Below, in pieces: positions 42,715 through 51,181 of a stretch of 62,115 nt of DNA. A program made the translations under genes and the position numbers. How positions within the stretch are numbered: the stretch's first letter is position 1; each line of letters starts with the position of its first letter. Below the pieces are notes generated by a model. That model searched no databases. It was not told the origin of the DNA and saw nothing but the letters and a program-made list of their open reading frames with translations. The DNA comes from Streptomyces fructofermentans (GTDB taxonomy: Bacteria > Actinomycetota > Actinomycetes > Streptomycetales > Streptomycetaceae): assembly GCF_014651055.1 (NCBI RefSeq), contig NZ_BMWD01000027.1, forward strand, positions 1 through 62,115, in the 5' to 3' direction.

Positions 42715-43173
42715 TCACAGGGTGTCGAGGGCCGCCACGTACTCGTTCAGGTCACGCGCGTCGGGCAGGCCGTTGACGACGGTCCACCGGACCACGCCCT
42801 CCTTGTCGATGACGAAGGTGCCGCGCACCGCGCAGCCCTTGTCCTCGGCGAAGACGCCGTAGGCGCGCGAGACCTCGCCGTGCGGCCAGAAGTCGGACAG
42901 CAGCGGGTACTCCAGCCCCTCCTGCTCCCCGAAGACGCGCAGCGTGTGGATCGAGTCGTTCGAGACGGCGAGCACCTGGGTGTCCCGGTCGGAGAACCTC
43001 GGCAGGTTGTCGCGCAGGGCGCACAGCTCGCCGGTGCAGACGCCGGTGAAGGCGAACGGGTAGAAGAGCAGCACCACGTTCTTCGCGCCGCGGAAGTCGG
43101 AGAGCCGCACGGTGGCGCCGTGGTTGTCCCTGAGCTCGAAGTCCGGGGCCTTGTCGCCGACCTCGATCGTCAT
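42715..43173 (-). CDS. AhpE-like peroxiredoxin
   Basis: A 152-residue thiol peroxidase. PFAFTGVCTGELCALRD carries the peroxidatic Cys46 with its Pro-Thr-Cys environment and a second Cys51; the AhpE family usually works as a one-Cys enzyme. WPHGEVSRAYGVFAEDKGC and RGTFVIDKEGVVRWTVV complete the thioredoxin fold. It reduces peroxides in the cytoplasm with mycothiol or thioredoxin as donor. GGAAGGGACAC precedes ATG 43173. It lies just beyond the TerD pair, which fits a stress theme, but has its own leader. Confidence 0.92.
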   Translation of the reverse strand: MTIEVGDKAPDFELRDNHGATVRLSDFRGAKNVVLLFYPFAFTGVCTGELCALRDNLPRFSDRDTQVLAVSNDSIHTLRVFGEQEGLEYPLLSDFWPHGEVSRAYGVFAEDKGCAVRGTFVIDKEGVVRWTVVNGLPDARDLNEYVAALDTL

Positions 43174-43246
43174 CGTCCTGTGTCCCTTCCATCAGGCTGT
43201 TCGGGTGACGCCCACCCTACGCAGCGCCCCGCCCCCGCCCATGAGC

Positions 43247-43280
43247 GAGGCCCCCGCCGACCTGGGTCGGCGGGGGCCTC
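43247..43280. terminator. 15-bp hairpin after DUF3052 gene
   Basis: GAGGCCCCCGCCGAC (43247-43261) pairs perfectly with 43266-43280 around CTGG. It lies 18 bases beyond the stop at 43299 of the minus-strand gene. Confidence 0.85.
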
Positions 43281-43298
43281 TGTGACGTCGACTGCGGC

Positions 43299-43736
43299 TC
43301 AGCGCTTCCTGGCCGCCGCCTTCGGTGTCGCCAGCCTGGTGCCACTCCAGTCCTTGCCCACGCTGATGCTCTTGGTCTGGGACAGACCCGCGGTCGTCGC
43401 GGCTTCGGCGATGTCGCTGGGCTCCACATAGCCGTCTCGGCCGGTCTTCGGCGTCAGCAGCAGGACGGCGCCGCCCTCTTCGACGTACGTGGTGGCGTCC
43501 ACCAGCGCATCCGTCAGGTCGCCGTCGTCGTCACGGAACCAGAGCACCACGGCGTCGGCGACGTCGTCGTACTCCTCGTCCATGAGCTCACTGCCGATGA
43601 CTTCTTCAATGGCCTCGCGGAGCTCCTGGTCGACGTCGTCGTCGAAGCCGATCTCCTGGACCACCTGCTCGGGCTGGAATCCCAGCCTGGCGGCCAGGCT
43701 CGTCCGTTCCTCCGCGTGGTCCGCGGTCGCGCTCAC
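43299..43736 (-). CDS. DUF3052 protein
   Basis: A 145-residue acidic soluble protein matching DUF3052 (actinobacterial). Seen: SLAARLGFQPEQVVQEIGFD, the acidic run DDDVDQELREAIEEVIGSEL, DAVVLWFRDDDGDLTDALVD and LTPKTGRDGYVEPSDIAEAA near 105. In Streptomyces it lies beside aceE, as here, in opposite orientation. Function unknown. GTG 43736 follows AGGAGG at 6 bases, better than ATG 43754. Terminated by the hairpin at 43247. Confidence 0.9.
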   Translation of the reverse strand: MSATADHAEERTSLAARLGFQPEQVVQEIGFDDDVDQELREAIEEVIGSELMDEEYDDVADAVVLWFRDDDGDLTDALVDATTYVEEGGAVLLLTPKTGRDGYVEPSDIAEAATTAGLSQTKSISVGKDWSGTRLATPKAAARKR

Positions 43737-44233
43737 GGGTTGCCTCCTGATCATGTTCGGTAATGGGGTCCTCCCCGTACCCGGGCGAAGCCGGGAGCCT
43801 GGGGAAGTTCAAGCCACGCGCGTGCGCGCAGCATTGGCCGTAGTCCACACGGGCGGGGCGGATCGCGCAAGTACCCGGCCGTCGAGACCGCCGAAACGGT
43901 GACGATCCCGACCGTGTCGCCGCAACTCCCGCCATGGGAATCACGGGCATTGGTGACGCACACCACACCACTGTGCCCGCTTTGTGAATTTCGGAACCCT
44001 ATGAGGGTACGAGACTCGAATGGCTTTGCGGTACGCGTCATGACCCGGGCGTATCGTGGCGATTTGCCGGGCCTGCCCCCGGTGGGGCGGGTCGAACGCC
44101 TCGGTTACCTCTCGGTAGAGATGACGTTTCGGTTCCCTAGGTACACGATGGGGGACGGTGCAGACACCCAGGAAACCAGAGAAACAGCCGACACAGAACC
44201 AAGAAAAGCGGCCCCCGAGAGCGAAGGAACAGC
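43737..44233. other. Divergent control region of DUF3052 and aceE
   Basis: A long (497-base) gene-free and relatively AT-rich stretch for this genome. It contains an inverted repeat ACCCT-ATG-AGGGT at 43999-44011 and a TAGGTA/TACACGAT region near 44138-44149 close to aceE that is a plausible -10. A regulated aceE promoter and a leader are expected here; I see no open frame with a ribosome site. Confidence 0.45.
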
Positions 44234-46966
44234 GTGGCTTCCGGACCCGATCGCAATCCGATCATCATTGGCGGCCTTCCGAGTCAGGTCCCTGACTTCG
44301 ATCCCGAAGAGACGCAGGAGTGGCTCGACTCCCTCGACGCCGCCGTGGACCAGCGCGGCCGGGAACGGGCCCGCTACCTCATGCTCCGGCTGATCGAACG
44401 GGCCCGTGAGAAGCGCGTGGCCGTGCCCGAGATGCGCAGCACGGACTACGTCAACACGATCGCCACCAAGGACGAGCCGTTCTTCCCCGGCAACGAGGAG
44501 ATCGAGCGGCGCATCCTCAACGCGACCCGCTGGAACGCGGCCGTGATGGTGTCCAGGGCCCAGCGCCCCGGTATCGGGGTCGGTGGCCACATCGCCACCT
44601 TCGCGTCCTCCGCCTCCCTCTACGACGTGGGCTTCAACCACTTCTTCCGGGGCAAGGACAAGGGCGACGGCGGCGACCAGATCTTCTTCCAGGGGCACGC
44701 CTCCCCCGGCATCTACGCCCGCGCGTTCCTCCTGGACCGGCTCTCCGAGCAGCAGCTCGACGCGTTCCGCCAGGAGAAGTCCAGGGCTCCGTACGGGTTG
44801 TCCTCGTACCCCCACCCGCGGCTGATGCCGGACTTCTGGGAGTTCCCGACCGTCTCGATGGGACTCGGCCCGCTCGGCGCGATCTTCCAGGCGCGCATGA
44901 ACCGCTACATGGAGGCGCGCGGCATCGCGGACACCTCCAAGTCGCACGTATGGGCGTTCCTCGGCGACGGCGAGATGGACGAGCCGGAGTCGCTCGGGCA
45001 GTTGTCCATCGCCGCCCGCGAGGGCCTGGACAACCTCACCTTCGTGGTGAACTGCAACCTCCAGCGCCTCGACGGTCCGGTGCGCGGCAACGGGAAGATC
45101 ATCCAGGAGCTGGAGTCGCAGTTCCGCGGCGCCGGCTGGAACGTCGTCAAGCTGGTGTGGGACCGCAGTTGGGACCCGCTGCTCGCGCAGGACCGCGACG
45201 GCGTGCTCGTCAACCGGCTGAACACCACGCCCGACGGCCAGTTCCAGACGTACGCCACCGAGACCGGCGCGTACATCCGCGAGCACTTCTTCGGTGACGA
45301 CCACCGGCTGCGGGCCATGGTCGAGAACATGACCGACGACCAGGTCCTGCACCTCGGCCGCGGCGGCCACGACCACAAGAAGATCTTCGCGGCGTTCTCG
45401 GCGGCCAAGGAGCACAAGGGCCAGCCGACGGTGATCCTGGCGCAGACGGTCAAGGGCTGGACGCTCGGCCCGAACTTCGAGGGCCGCAACGCGACGCACC
45501 AGATGAAGAAGCTGACGGTCGCCGACCTCAAGGGATTCCGCGACCGGCTGCACCTGCCGATCTCCGACAAGGAGCTGGAGTCCGGCGCGCCGCCGTACTT
45601 CCACCCGGGCCGGGACTCCGAGGAGATCCAGTACATGCACGACCGCCGCAACGGGCTCGGCGGGTACGTCCCGACGCGCGTCGTGCGGGCGAAGCCCCTC
45701 GCACTGCCCGGGGACAAGCTGTACGCGAACGCGAAGAAGGGCTCGGGCCAGCAGTCCATCGCCACCACCATGGCGTTCGTGCGGTTGCTCAAGGACCTCA
45801 TGCGGGACAAGGAGATCGGCAAGCGGTTCGTGCCGATCGCCCCCGACGAGTACCGCACGTTCGGCATGGACTCGCTGTTCCCGAGCGCGAAGATCTACCA
45901 CCCGCTCGGCCAGCAGTACGAGTCCGTGGACCGTGAACTGCTGCTCGCGTACAAGGAGTCGCCGACCGGGCAGATGCTGCACGACGGCATCTCGGAGGCG
46001 GGCTGCACGGCCTCGCTGATCGCGGCCGGCTCGGCGTACGCGACGCACGGCGAGCCGTTGATCCCGGTCTACGTCTTCTACTCCATGTTCGGTTTCCAGC
46101 GCACCGGCGACCAGTTCTGGCAGATGGCCGACCAGTTGGCGCGCGGTTTCGTACTGGGTGCGACCGCCGGGCGTACGACACTGACCGGTGAGGGACTCCA
46201 GCACGCGGACGGCCACTCGCAGCTGCTCGCCTCGACCAACCCGGGCTGCGTCGCGTACGACCCGGCCTACGGATTCGAGATCGCGCACATCGTCCAGGAC
46301 GGGCTGCGCAGGATGTACGGCCCGGACAGCGAGGACGTCTTTTATTACCTCACCGTCTACAACGAGCCGATCCAGCACCCGGCCGAGCCGGAGGACGTGG
46401 ACGTCGAGGGCATCCTGAAGGGCATCCACCGCTACGCGCCGGGCACGGCGGGATCGATCCCGGCGCAGATCATGGCGTCCGGCGTGGCCGTGCCGTGGGC
46501 GGTCGAGGCGCAGCGGATGCTCGCCGAGGACTGGGACGTCAGGGCCGACGTCTGGTCGGCGACCTCCTGGAACGAGCTGCGGCGCGAGGCCGTCGAGGTC
46601 GAGCGGCACAACCTGCTGCACCCGGAGGAGGAGCAGCGGGTCCCCTATGTGACGCGGAAGCTGTCGGGGGCCGAGGGGCCCTTCGTGGCCGTCTCCGACT
46701 GGATGCGGTCCGTGCCCGACCAGATCTCCCGCTGGGTGCCGGGCACCTACCAGTCGCTTGGCGCGGACGGGTTCGGCTTCGCGGACACGCGCGGTGCCGC
46801 CCGGCGGTTCTTCCACATCGACGCGCAGTCGATCGTGGTGGGCGTGCTCACCGAGCTGGCCCGCGAGGGCAAGGTCGACCGCTCGGTGCTGAAGCAGGCG
46901 ATCGACCGGTACCAGCTGCTGGACGTGGCGGCCGCCGACCCCGGCCCCGCGGGCGGCGACGCCTAG
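44234..46966 (+). CDS. aceE: Pyruvate dehydrogenase E1 component (homodimeric type)
   Basis: A 910-residue E1 of the pyruvate dehydrogenase complex: decarboxylates pyruvate with thiamine diphosphate and passes the acetyl group to E2. The full plan is present: GGHIATFASSASLYDVGFNH, the GDGEMDEPESLGQLSIAARE thiamine-binding motif near residue 240 with a following NLTFVVNCNLQRLDGPVRGN, HEDE-type KIIQELESQFRGAGW, and the C-terminal transketolase part (LTGEGLQHADGHSQLLAST). Length is typical of actinobacterial AceE. GTG 44234 follows GAAGGA at 6 bases. Not linked to E2/E3 genes here, as usual in Streptomyces. It supplies acetyl-CoA for the fatty acid operon downstream. Confidence 0.95.
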   Translation: MASGPDRNPIIIGGLPSQVPDFDPEETQEWLDSLDAAVDQRGRERARYLMLRLIERAREKRVAVPEMRSTDYVNTIATKDEPFFPGNEEIERRILNATRWNAAVMVSRAQRPGIGVGGHIATFASSASLYDVGFNHFFRGKDKGDGGDQIFFQGHASPGIYARAFLLDRLSEQQLDAFRQEKSRAPYGLSSYPHPRLMPDFWEFPTVSMGLGPLGAIFQARMNRYMEARGIADTSKSHVWAFLGDGEMDEPESLGQLSIAAREGLDNLTFVVNCNLQRLDGPVRGNGKIIQELESQFRGAGWNVVKLVWDRSWDPLLAQDRDGVLVNRLNTTPDGQFQTYATETGAYIREHFFGDDHRLRAMVENMTDDQVLHLGRGGHDHKKIFAAFSAAKEHKGQPTVILAQTVKGWTLGPNFEGRNATHQMKKLTVADLKGFRDRLHLPISDKELESGAPPYFHPGRDSEEIQYMHDRRNGLGGYVPTRVVRAKPLALPGDKLYANAKKGSGQQSIATTMAFVRLLKDLMRDKEIGKRFVPIAPDEYRTFGMDSLFPSAKIYHPLGQQYESVDRELLLAYKESPTGQMLHDGISEAGCTASLIAAGSAYATHGEPLIPVYVFYSMFGFQRTGDQFWQMADQLARGFVLGATAGRTTLTGEGLQHADGHSQLLASTNPGCVAYDPAYGFEIAHIVQDGLRRMYGPDSEDVFYYLTVYNEPIQHPAEPEDVDVEGILKGIHRYAPGTAGSIPAQIMASGVAVPWAVEAQRMLAEDWDVRADVWSATSWNELRREAVEVERHNLLHPEEEQRVPYVTRKLSGAEGPFVAVSDWMRSVPDQISRWVPGTYQSLGADGFGFADTRGAARRFFHIDAQSIVVGVLTELAREGKVDRSVLKQAIDRYQLLDVAAADPGPAGGDA

Positions 46967-46980
46967 GCACACCGTTCGGA

Positions 46981-47019
46981 GCGAGGGGGCGACGGGCCGC
47001 GGGCCCGTCGCCCCCTCGC
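46981..47019 (+). terminator. 18-bp hairpin terminator of aceE
   Basis: GCGAGGGGGCGACGGGCC (46981-46998) pairs perfectly with 47002-47019 across GCG, then GTTTCC. It begins 15 bases after the aceE stop and ends 7 bases before the -10 of the next gene. Confidence 0.9.
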
Positions 47020-47037
47020 GTTTCCTACGATGCGCGC

Positions 47038-47862
47038 ATGAAGGTGATATCGGCGCAGGACCGTTGGGAGCGGGCCACGCAGCGTCCGCTGCTGGGGCTG
47101 GCTGTGGTGTTCGCGGTCGCGTACGCCGTGCCGATCGTGTGGCCCGGCGCACGCCTCGAGGTCGCCCTGGCGTGCACCGCCGTGGAGTGGGGGGTGTGGG
47201 GCCTGTTCGCCGCGGACTACCTCGTGCGGCTCGCCCTCGCCGAGCGGCGCCGGGAGTTCGTCCGGACCCACTGGCTCGATCTGTGCGCTGTGCTGCTGCC
47301 GCTGATCCAGCCGCTGCGGCTGCTGAGGCTGGTCTCCACGCTGCTGCTCGTCGGGCAGCGTGCCCGCACGGCCCCGCAGATCCAGCTCACCACGTACGTG
47401 GTCGGCGCGGTGGTGGCGCTGCTGATGTTCGGTTCGCTCGCCGTGCTGTCCGTCGAGCGGGAGTCCGCCGACGGGAACATCCGAACGCTGGGCGACGCGG
47501 TGTGGTGGGCGTTCACGACGATGACGACCGTGGGCTACGGGGACCACTCGCCGACGACCGGGCTCGGCCGGATGATCGCCGTCGGGCTGATGCTCTCCGG
47601 GATCGCCCTGCTCGGTGTGGTGACCGCCAACATCGCGGCCTGGTTCATCTCGCGGTTCGAGTCGGACGACGAGGAGGAGCGCCGGCAGACCGCGGCGATC
47701 GAGGCGCTCACGGCGGAGGTGAAGGCCCTGCGGACCCAGGTCGCCGCATTCACAGCCGTACCGGGTGCCGTACCGGGTGCCGTACCCGGAGCCGTCGCGG
47801 CGGCCGCCCCGGGAGCGGTCGTCCCGCGGCCCCCGGAGCCGGCCGCCGGGGAACGGGCGTGA
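47038..47862 (+). CDS. Voltage-gated-type potassium channel
   Basis: A 274-residue membrane protein. Helices about 18-36, 42-66, 82-106, a pore helix and 118-140, then a selectivity filter TTMTTVGYGD (residues 160-169) and a last helix to 200; the arginine-rich LRLLRLVS stretch near 93 resembles a voltage sensor S4. The tail (205-274) starts with a coiled coil (EEERRQTAAIEALTAEVKAL) and ends in Ala/Pro/Val repeats (GAVPGAVPGAV). K+ selective pore. ATG 47038 follows a TACGAT -10 box (47026-47031) by 6 bases, so the transcript is probably leaderless. Confidence 0.92.
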   Translation: MKVISAQDRWERATQRPLLGLAVVFAVAYAVPIVWPGARLEVALACTAVEWGVWGLFAADYLVRLALAERRREFVRTHWLDLCAVLLPLIQPLRLLRLVSTLLLVGQRARTAPQIQLTTYVVGAVVALLMFGSLAVLSVERESADGNIRTLGDAVWWAFTTMTTVGYGDHSPTTGLGRMIAVGLMLSGIALLGVVTANIAAWFISRFESDDEEERRQTAAIEALTAEVKALRTQVAAFTAVPGAVPGAVPGAVAAAAPGAVVPRPPEPAAGERA

Positions 47863-47893
47863 CGGGCGGTCACCGTGGGCGCCGCCCGCGGGC

Positions 47894-47930
47894 GTGTCCC
47901 CGCACCCCCCTTCGCGGGGTGCGGGGACAC
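47894..47930. terminator. Bidirectional hairpin between convergent genes
   Basis: GTGTCCCCGCACCCC (47894-47908) pairs with 47916-47930 around a 7-base loop, 31 bases past the potassium channel stop and 33 bases past the stop of the convergent gene at 47964. Confidence 0.85.
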
Positions 47931-47963
47931 GGTCCTGTGTCGTCCCGGGGTCCGGGACGGCCC

Positions 47964-48269
47964 TCAGAGCAGTCCGCTTCCGGGGCCCGCCGTCCCGGCG
48001 ATCCACAGGATCGCCAGAACGGTGTCGATCGCGCCCAGCACCAGGGCAACCAGTGCGGGCAGCGGGCGGGCGCCGTTCCAGCGGCGCCCCATGGCCAGCC
48101 AGCCGCAGACGACCGCGACGGGGCCGAGGACGATCCCCAGCACGAAGAATCCCGCGATCGCGCAGATGACTCCGATGATCCCGAGCGTCGCGCGGTCCGG
48201 CCCGCTCCGTGACCTCGTACGGCGACGTGAGCGGGGGTGCTTGCGCGTGGTGTGGCTGAAGCCCGCCAT
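47964..48269 (-). CDS. Small DUF4190-like membrane protein
   Basis: A 101-residue protein with a basic start (TTRKHPRSRRRTRSRSGPDR) and two membrane helices: LGIIGVICAIAGFFVLGIVL (about 35-58) and PLPALVALVLGAIDTVLAIL (about 76-97), joined by a loop ending WLAMGRRWNGARP. The 'GIV.G..A...GWLAM' pattern fits DUF4190. Role unknown. AGGGAG lies 6 bases before ATG 48269; ATG 48272 directly precedes it. Single-gene unit, convergent with the channel gene. Confidence 0.78.
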   Translation of the reverse strand: MAGFSHTTRKHPRSRRRTRSRSGPDRATLGIIGVICAIAGFFVLGIVLGPVAVVCGWLAMGRRWNGARPLPALVALVLGAIDTVLAILWIAGTAGPGSGLL

Positions 48270-48536
48270 CATCAACTCCCTGGACCTGTGAGCCGGCCTC
48301 ATGGTGGCCGGTTCGGGCTCACTCCCCGGGTACCCCGCGCCTCGCGCTTCAGACTCGCCCGTTCCCCAACCGGCCCCGGAACGGGCCTCCTTCGGCTTCG
48401 GCGGCGTGCCGCCCCCCTCCGGCGGCACGCCGCCGCCCACCGAACCGCCCGACACCCGGGGCCCGGTCGGAAGCACTCTGACCCGCGACGCCTTCGGTAT
48501 GACAGTCGGACGGGACGGTGTCACCCGGATGAGCGA

Positions 48537-48566
48537 AAGCCCCGCCGGGTTCGCCCGGCGGGGCCT
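48537..48566 (-). terminator. UUCG-loop terminator of the MFS gene
   Basis: GCCCCGCCGGG (48539-48549) pairs with 48554-48564 around TTCG. On the minus strand it follows the exporter stop at 48586 by 20 bases and is followed by TTTCG. Confidence 0.85.
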
Positions 48567-48585
48567 TCGGGACGGAGGTCCGGGA

Positions 48586-50205
48586 CTAGATGTGCCCGAC
48601 TCCCGCGCCCGCTTCCGCGTTCTCGCCCTTCTTGGTGAGGAAGGCGACGAAGACGGCCACCACGGCGACGCCCGCGGCGACGAGGCTCGCGAGGCTCATG
48701 CCGGAGATGAACGTGTCGTGCGCGACGTCCGTGATCTTCGCGGCGATCTCCGGCGGCGTGCCCGGAGCCACGGGCGGGGCGCCGACCTGGACCGCCTCCG
48801 CGGCCTGGCCGTGCTGCTCCGGCGTGAGTTTCGGGAGCCCCGCGGCCGCCCAGTTGCCCGCGAGGTCGCTGTCGACCTTGGAGGCCATCACGGCGCCCAG
48901 GACCGCCGTGCCGAGGCTGCCGCCGATCTGCATGGCGGCCTGCTGGAGTCCGCCGGCCACACCGGAGAGCTCCATCGGGGCGTTGCCCACGATGACCTCG
49001 GTGGCACCGACCATCACGGGCGCGAGGCCGAGGCCGAGCAGCGCGAACCACAGGGACATGAGCCCGCTGCCCGTGTCCGTCTCCAGCGTCGACACACCGA
49101 ACATCGCGACGGCCGTCAGCGCCATGCCGCCCGCGAGCGGGACGCGCGGACCCGTCTTGCTGATGAGCGCCCCGGCGAGCGGCGAGCCGACGATCATCAT
49201 GCCGGTCAGCGGCAGCAGGTGCAGGCCCGCGTCGATCGGGCTCATGCCGTGCACGTTCTGCAGGTAGAAGGTGACGAAGAAGAGCCCGCCCATGAAGGCG
49301 ATGGCCATGAGCACCATCAGGACGACACCGGCCGACAGCGGTACGGAGCGGAAGAGGCCGAGCGGCACGAGCGGCTCGCGGACCTTGGTCTCCCAGACGG
49401 CGAACAGCGCGAAGCCGAGGACCGAGACGAGCAGGAAGGTCCAGGTGAGTCCGTCGCCCCAGCCCCACGCGGGGGCCTTGATGAGCGCCCAGACCAGGCA
49501 GAACATGGCGCCGGACAGCAGTCCGATGCCGAGCAGGTCGAACGAGCGGGGTGCCTTGTCGGCGCGGTGGTCGACGAGGAACAGCGCGCCGAGGACGACG
49601 GCGAGGATGCCGACCGGCACGTTGATGAAGAAGACGGACTGCCAGCTCACGTGCTCGACGAGGACACCGCCGAGGATCGGGCCGCCCGCGGTGGAGGCAC
49701 CGATGACCATGCCCCAGATGCCGATCGCCATGTTCAGCTTCTCGGCCGGGAACGTGGCGCGCAGCAGGCCGAGCGCGGCCGGCATGAGCAGCGCTCCGAA
49801 CAGGCCCTGGAAGACGCGGAAGACGACCACGAAGGCGATGCTGTCGGACAGGCCGATGGCCCCCGAGGCGGCGGCGAAGCCGACCACGCCGATGAGGAAC
49901 GTCTGGCGGTGCCCGAAGCGGTCACCGAGCTTGCCCGCGGTGATGAGCGCGACCGCGAGCGCCAGGAAGTAGCCGTTGGTTATCCACTGGACGTCGGCGA
50001 AGGTCGCGCTCAGGTCCTTCTGGATCGCGGGGTTCGCGATCGCCACGATGGTGCCGTCCAGGGCCACCATCATCACGCCCACGGCCACGGTGAACAGCGT
50101 GTACCAGGGGTGGCCCCGCAGACCCTTGCCCGGGGTCGGACCGGAGGCGGCGGCCGGGGCCTTGTCGGCCGGTCCCGTCGTGTCGACGGTGGTCTGACTA
50201 GTCAT
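48586..50205 (-). CDS. DHA2-family MFS drug exporter
   Basis: A 539-residue 14-helix major facilitator. Motifs: MMVALDGTIVAIANPAIQKD in helix 1, AGKLGDRFGHRQTFL loop (motif A), RVFQGLFGALLMPAALGLLR (motif B/C region) and GGPILGGVLVEHVSWQSVFF. A second cytoplasmic motif GKLG..G.. is not present elsewhere. It exports hydrophobic drugs or metabolites with protons. Regulated by the divergent TetR gene at 50340. Its start MTSQTTVDTTG at 50205 follows a run of short repeats; the 134-base gap between the two carries palindromes. Not fused to a regulator, unlike the exporter at 2208. Confidence 0.92.
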   Translation of the reverse strand: MTSQTTVDTTGPADKAPAAASGPTPGKGLRGHPWYTLFTVAVGVMMVALDGTIVAIANPAIQKDLSATFADVQWITNGYFLALAVALITAGKLGDRFGHRQTFLIGVVGFAAASGAIGLSDSIAFVVVFRVFQGLFGALLMPAALGLLRATFPAEKLNMAIGIWGMVIGASTAGGPILGGVLVEHVSWQSVFFINVPVGILAVVLGALFLVDHRADKAPRSFDLLGIGLLSGAMFCLVWALIKAPAWGWGDGLTWTFLLVSVLGFALFAVWETKVREPLVPLGLFRSVPLSAGVVLMVLMAIAFMGGLFFVTFYLQNVHGMSPIDAGLHLLPLTGMMIVGSPLAGALISKTGPRVPLAGGMALTAVAMFGVSTLETDTGSGLMSLWFALLGLGLAPVMVGATEVIVGNAPMELSGVAGGLQQAAMQIGGSLGTAVLGAVMASKVDSDLAGNWAAAGLPKLTPEQHGQAAEAVQVGAPPVAPGTPPEIAAKITDVAHDTFISGMSLASLVAAGVAVVAVFVAFLTKKGENAEAGAGVGHI

Positions 50206-50217
50206 GGCGCGAGGCTA

Positions 50218-50268
50218 GTGACAGTCACTGACAATTGACAAACCGATTCACAATTCGGTAACTGTCAC
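50218..50268. promoter_or_regulatory. TetR operator/promoter region
   Basis: GTGACAGT (50218-50225) is repeated inverted as ACTGTCAC (50261-50268), with a smaller ACCGA...TCGGT inverted repeat (50242-50246, 50255-50259) between. A plus-strand promoter TTGACA (50235-50240) and TAACTG (50259-50264, 18 bases) for the TetR gene overlaps it. GTGACAGTCAC (50218-50228) is itself a palindrome. Confidence 0.7.
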
Positions 50269-50339
50269 GTCACCGGAGTTGCGGGCCGGGTTCACGGGTG
50301 GACACCGGGGTGCCCGTCGCAGGAACGAAAAGGGGACCC

Positions 50340-51008
50340 ATGGACACGGCGCCGCGGCCGGGGCTGCGCGAACGCAAGAAGAGGCGCACCCGGGACGCGC
50401 TCGTACGGGCCGCGCTGGAGCTGTTCACCAGCCAGGGCTACGAGCGGACGACCGTGGACGAGATCGTGGAGGCCGTCGACGTCTCGCAGCGCACGTTCTT
50501 CCGGTACTTCGCGGGCAAGGAGGACGCCGCCTTCGCCGTGCAGCGGATGTCCGAGTCGCACTTCGTCGAGGCGGTGCGCCAACGCCCCGCCCACGAGACC
50601 CCGTTGGAGGCGCTGCGCAACGCCGTCATGGCGAACTGGGACACGATCGGGGAGGCCATCGAGGCCGTGGTGCCGATCGAACTGCACATGCGCACGTTCC
50701 AGTTGATCGAGTCGACGCCCGTGCTGCTCGCCGCCCACCTGTGCCGCCAGGAGGGACTGGAGGAGGAGATCGCCCGGGTGATCGCGGAGCGTGAGGGCCT
50801 CGACGTGGACGCGGACCCCCGCCCACGGGTCGCGGTGGCCCTGTTCGGCGGTGTGATGCGGCTCGCCGGCCGACTGTGGGGGGCCGGCGACGACTTCAGC
50901 GTGGCGGCGCTGCGCGAGTTGACCGCCTCGCACCTCGACCAGGTGATTCCCGCGCTCGCGCGGGACTGGCGCACGGACCGCTCCGGCGGGGTTCCGGACA
51001 CGCGGTAA
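50340..51008 (+). CDS. TetR-family repressor of the divergent exporter
   Basis: A 222-residue TetR-family regulator. The N-terminal helix-turn-helix is textbook: LRERKKRRTRDALVRAALEL, FTSQGYERTTVDEIVEAVDV and SQRTFFRYFAGKEDAAF (residues 8-70). The C-terminal domain (residues 80-222) is divergent and should bind an exported drug or signal. ATG 50340 follows AAGGGGACCC. It is divergent from the MFS gene at 48586-50205 with a palindrome-rich region between, so it very likely represses both genes. Effector unknown. Confidence 0.93.
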   Translation: MDTAPRPGLRERKKRRTRDALVRAALELFTSQGYERTTVDEIVEAVDVSQRTFFRYFAGKEDAAFAVQRMSESHFVEAVRQRPAHETPLEALRNAVMANWDTIGEAIEAVVPIELHMRTFQLIESTPVLLAAHLCRQEGLEEEIARVIAEREGLDVDADPRPRVAVALFGGVMRLAGRLWGAGDDFSVAALRELTASHLDQVIPALARDWRTDRSGGVPDTR

Positions 51009-51181
51009 CTCCTGCCGCACACACGGTCGCCGGGCCCCTGCGCGGGGAGCGCGGAGCAGCGCACACAGCATCAAGGCCTGCCGTGAACCCGGTCCGCTTT
51101 GCCCCAATTACCCCAGGGGAAACGTGATCCGCCTCACTCGGTTAACGCGAGCCTCCCCCGTTCTCCTAGTGTGTCCTCCCA

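Noticed and set aside
44105..47152. 1015-codon open frame antisense to aceE
   Set aside because: Mirror of a strongly biased high-GC gene; its protein is Val/Arg/Asp-rich with no family match, while the plus strand is clearly pyruvate dehydrogenase E1.
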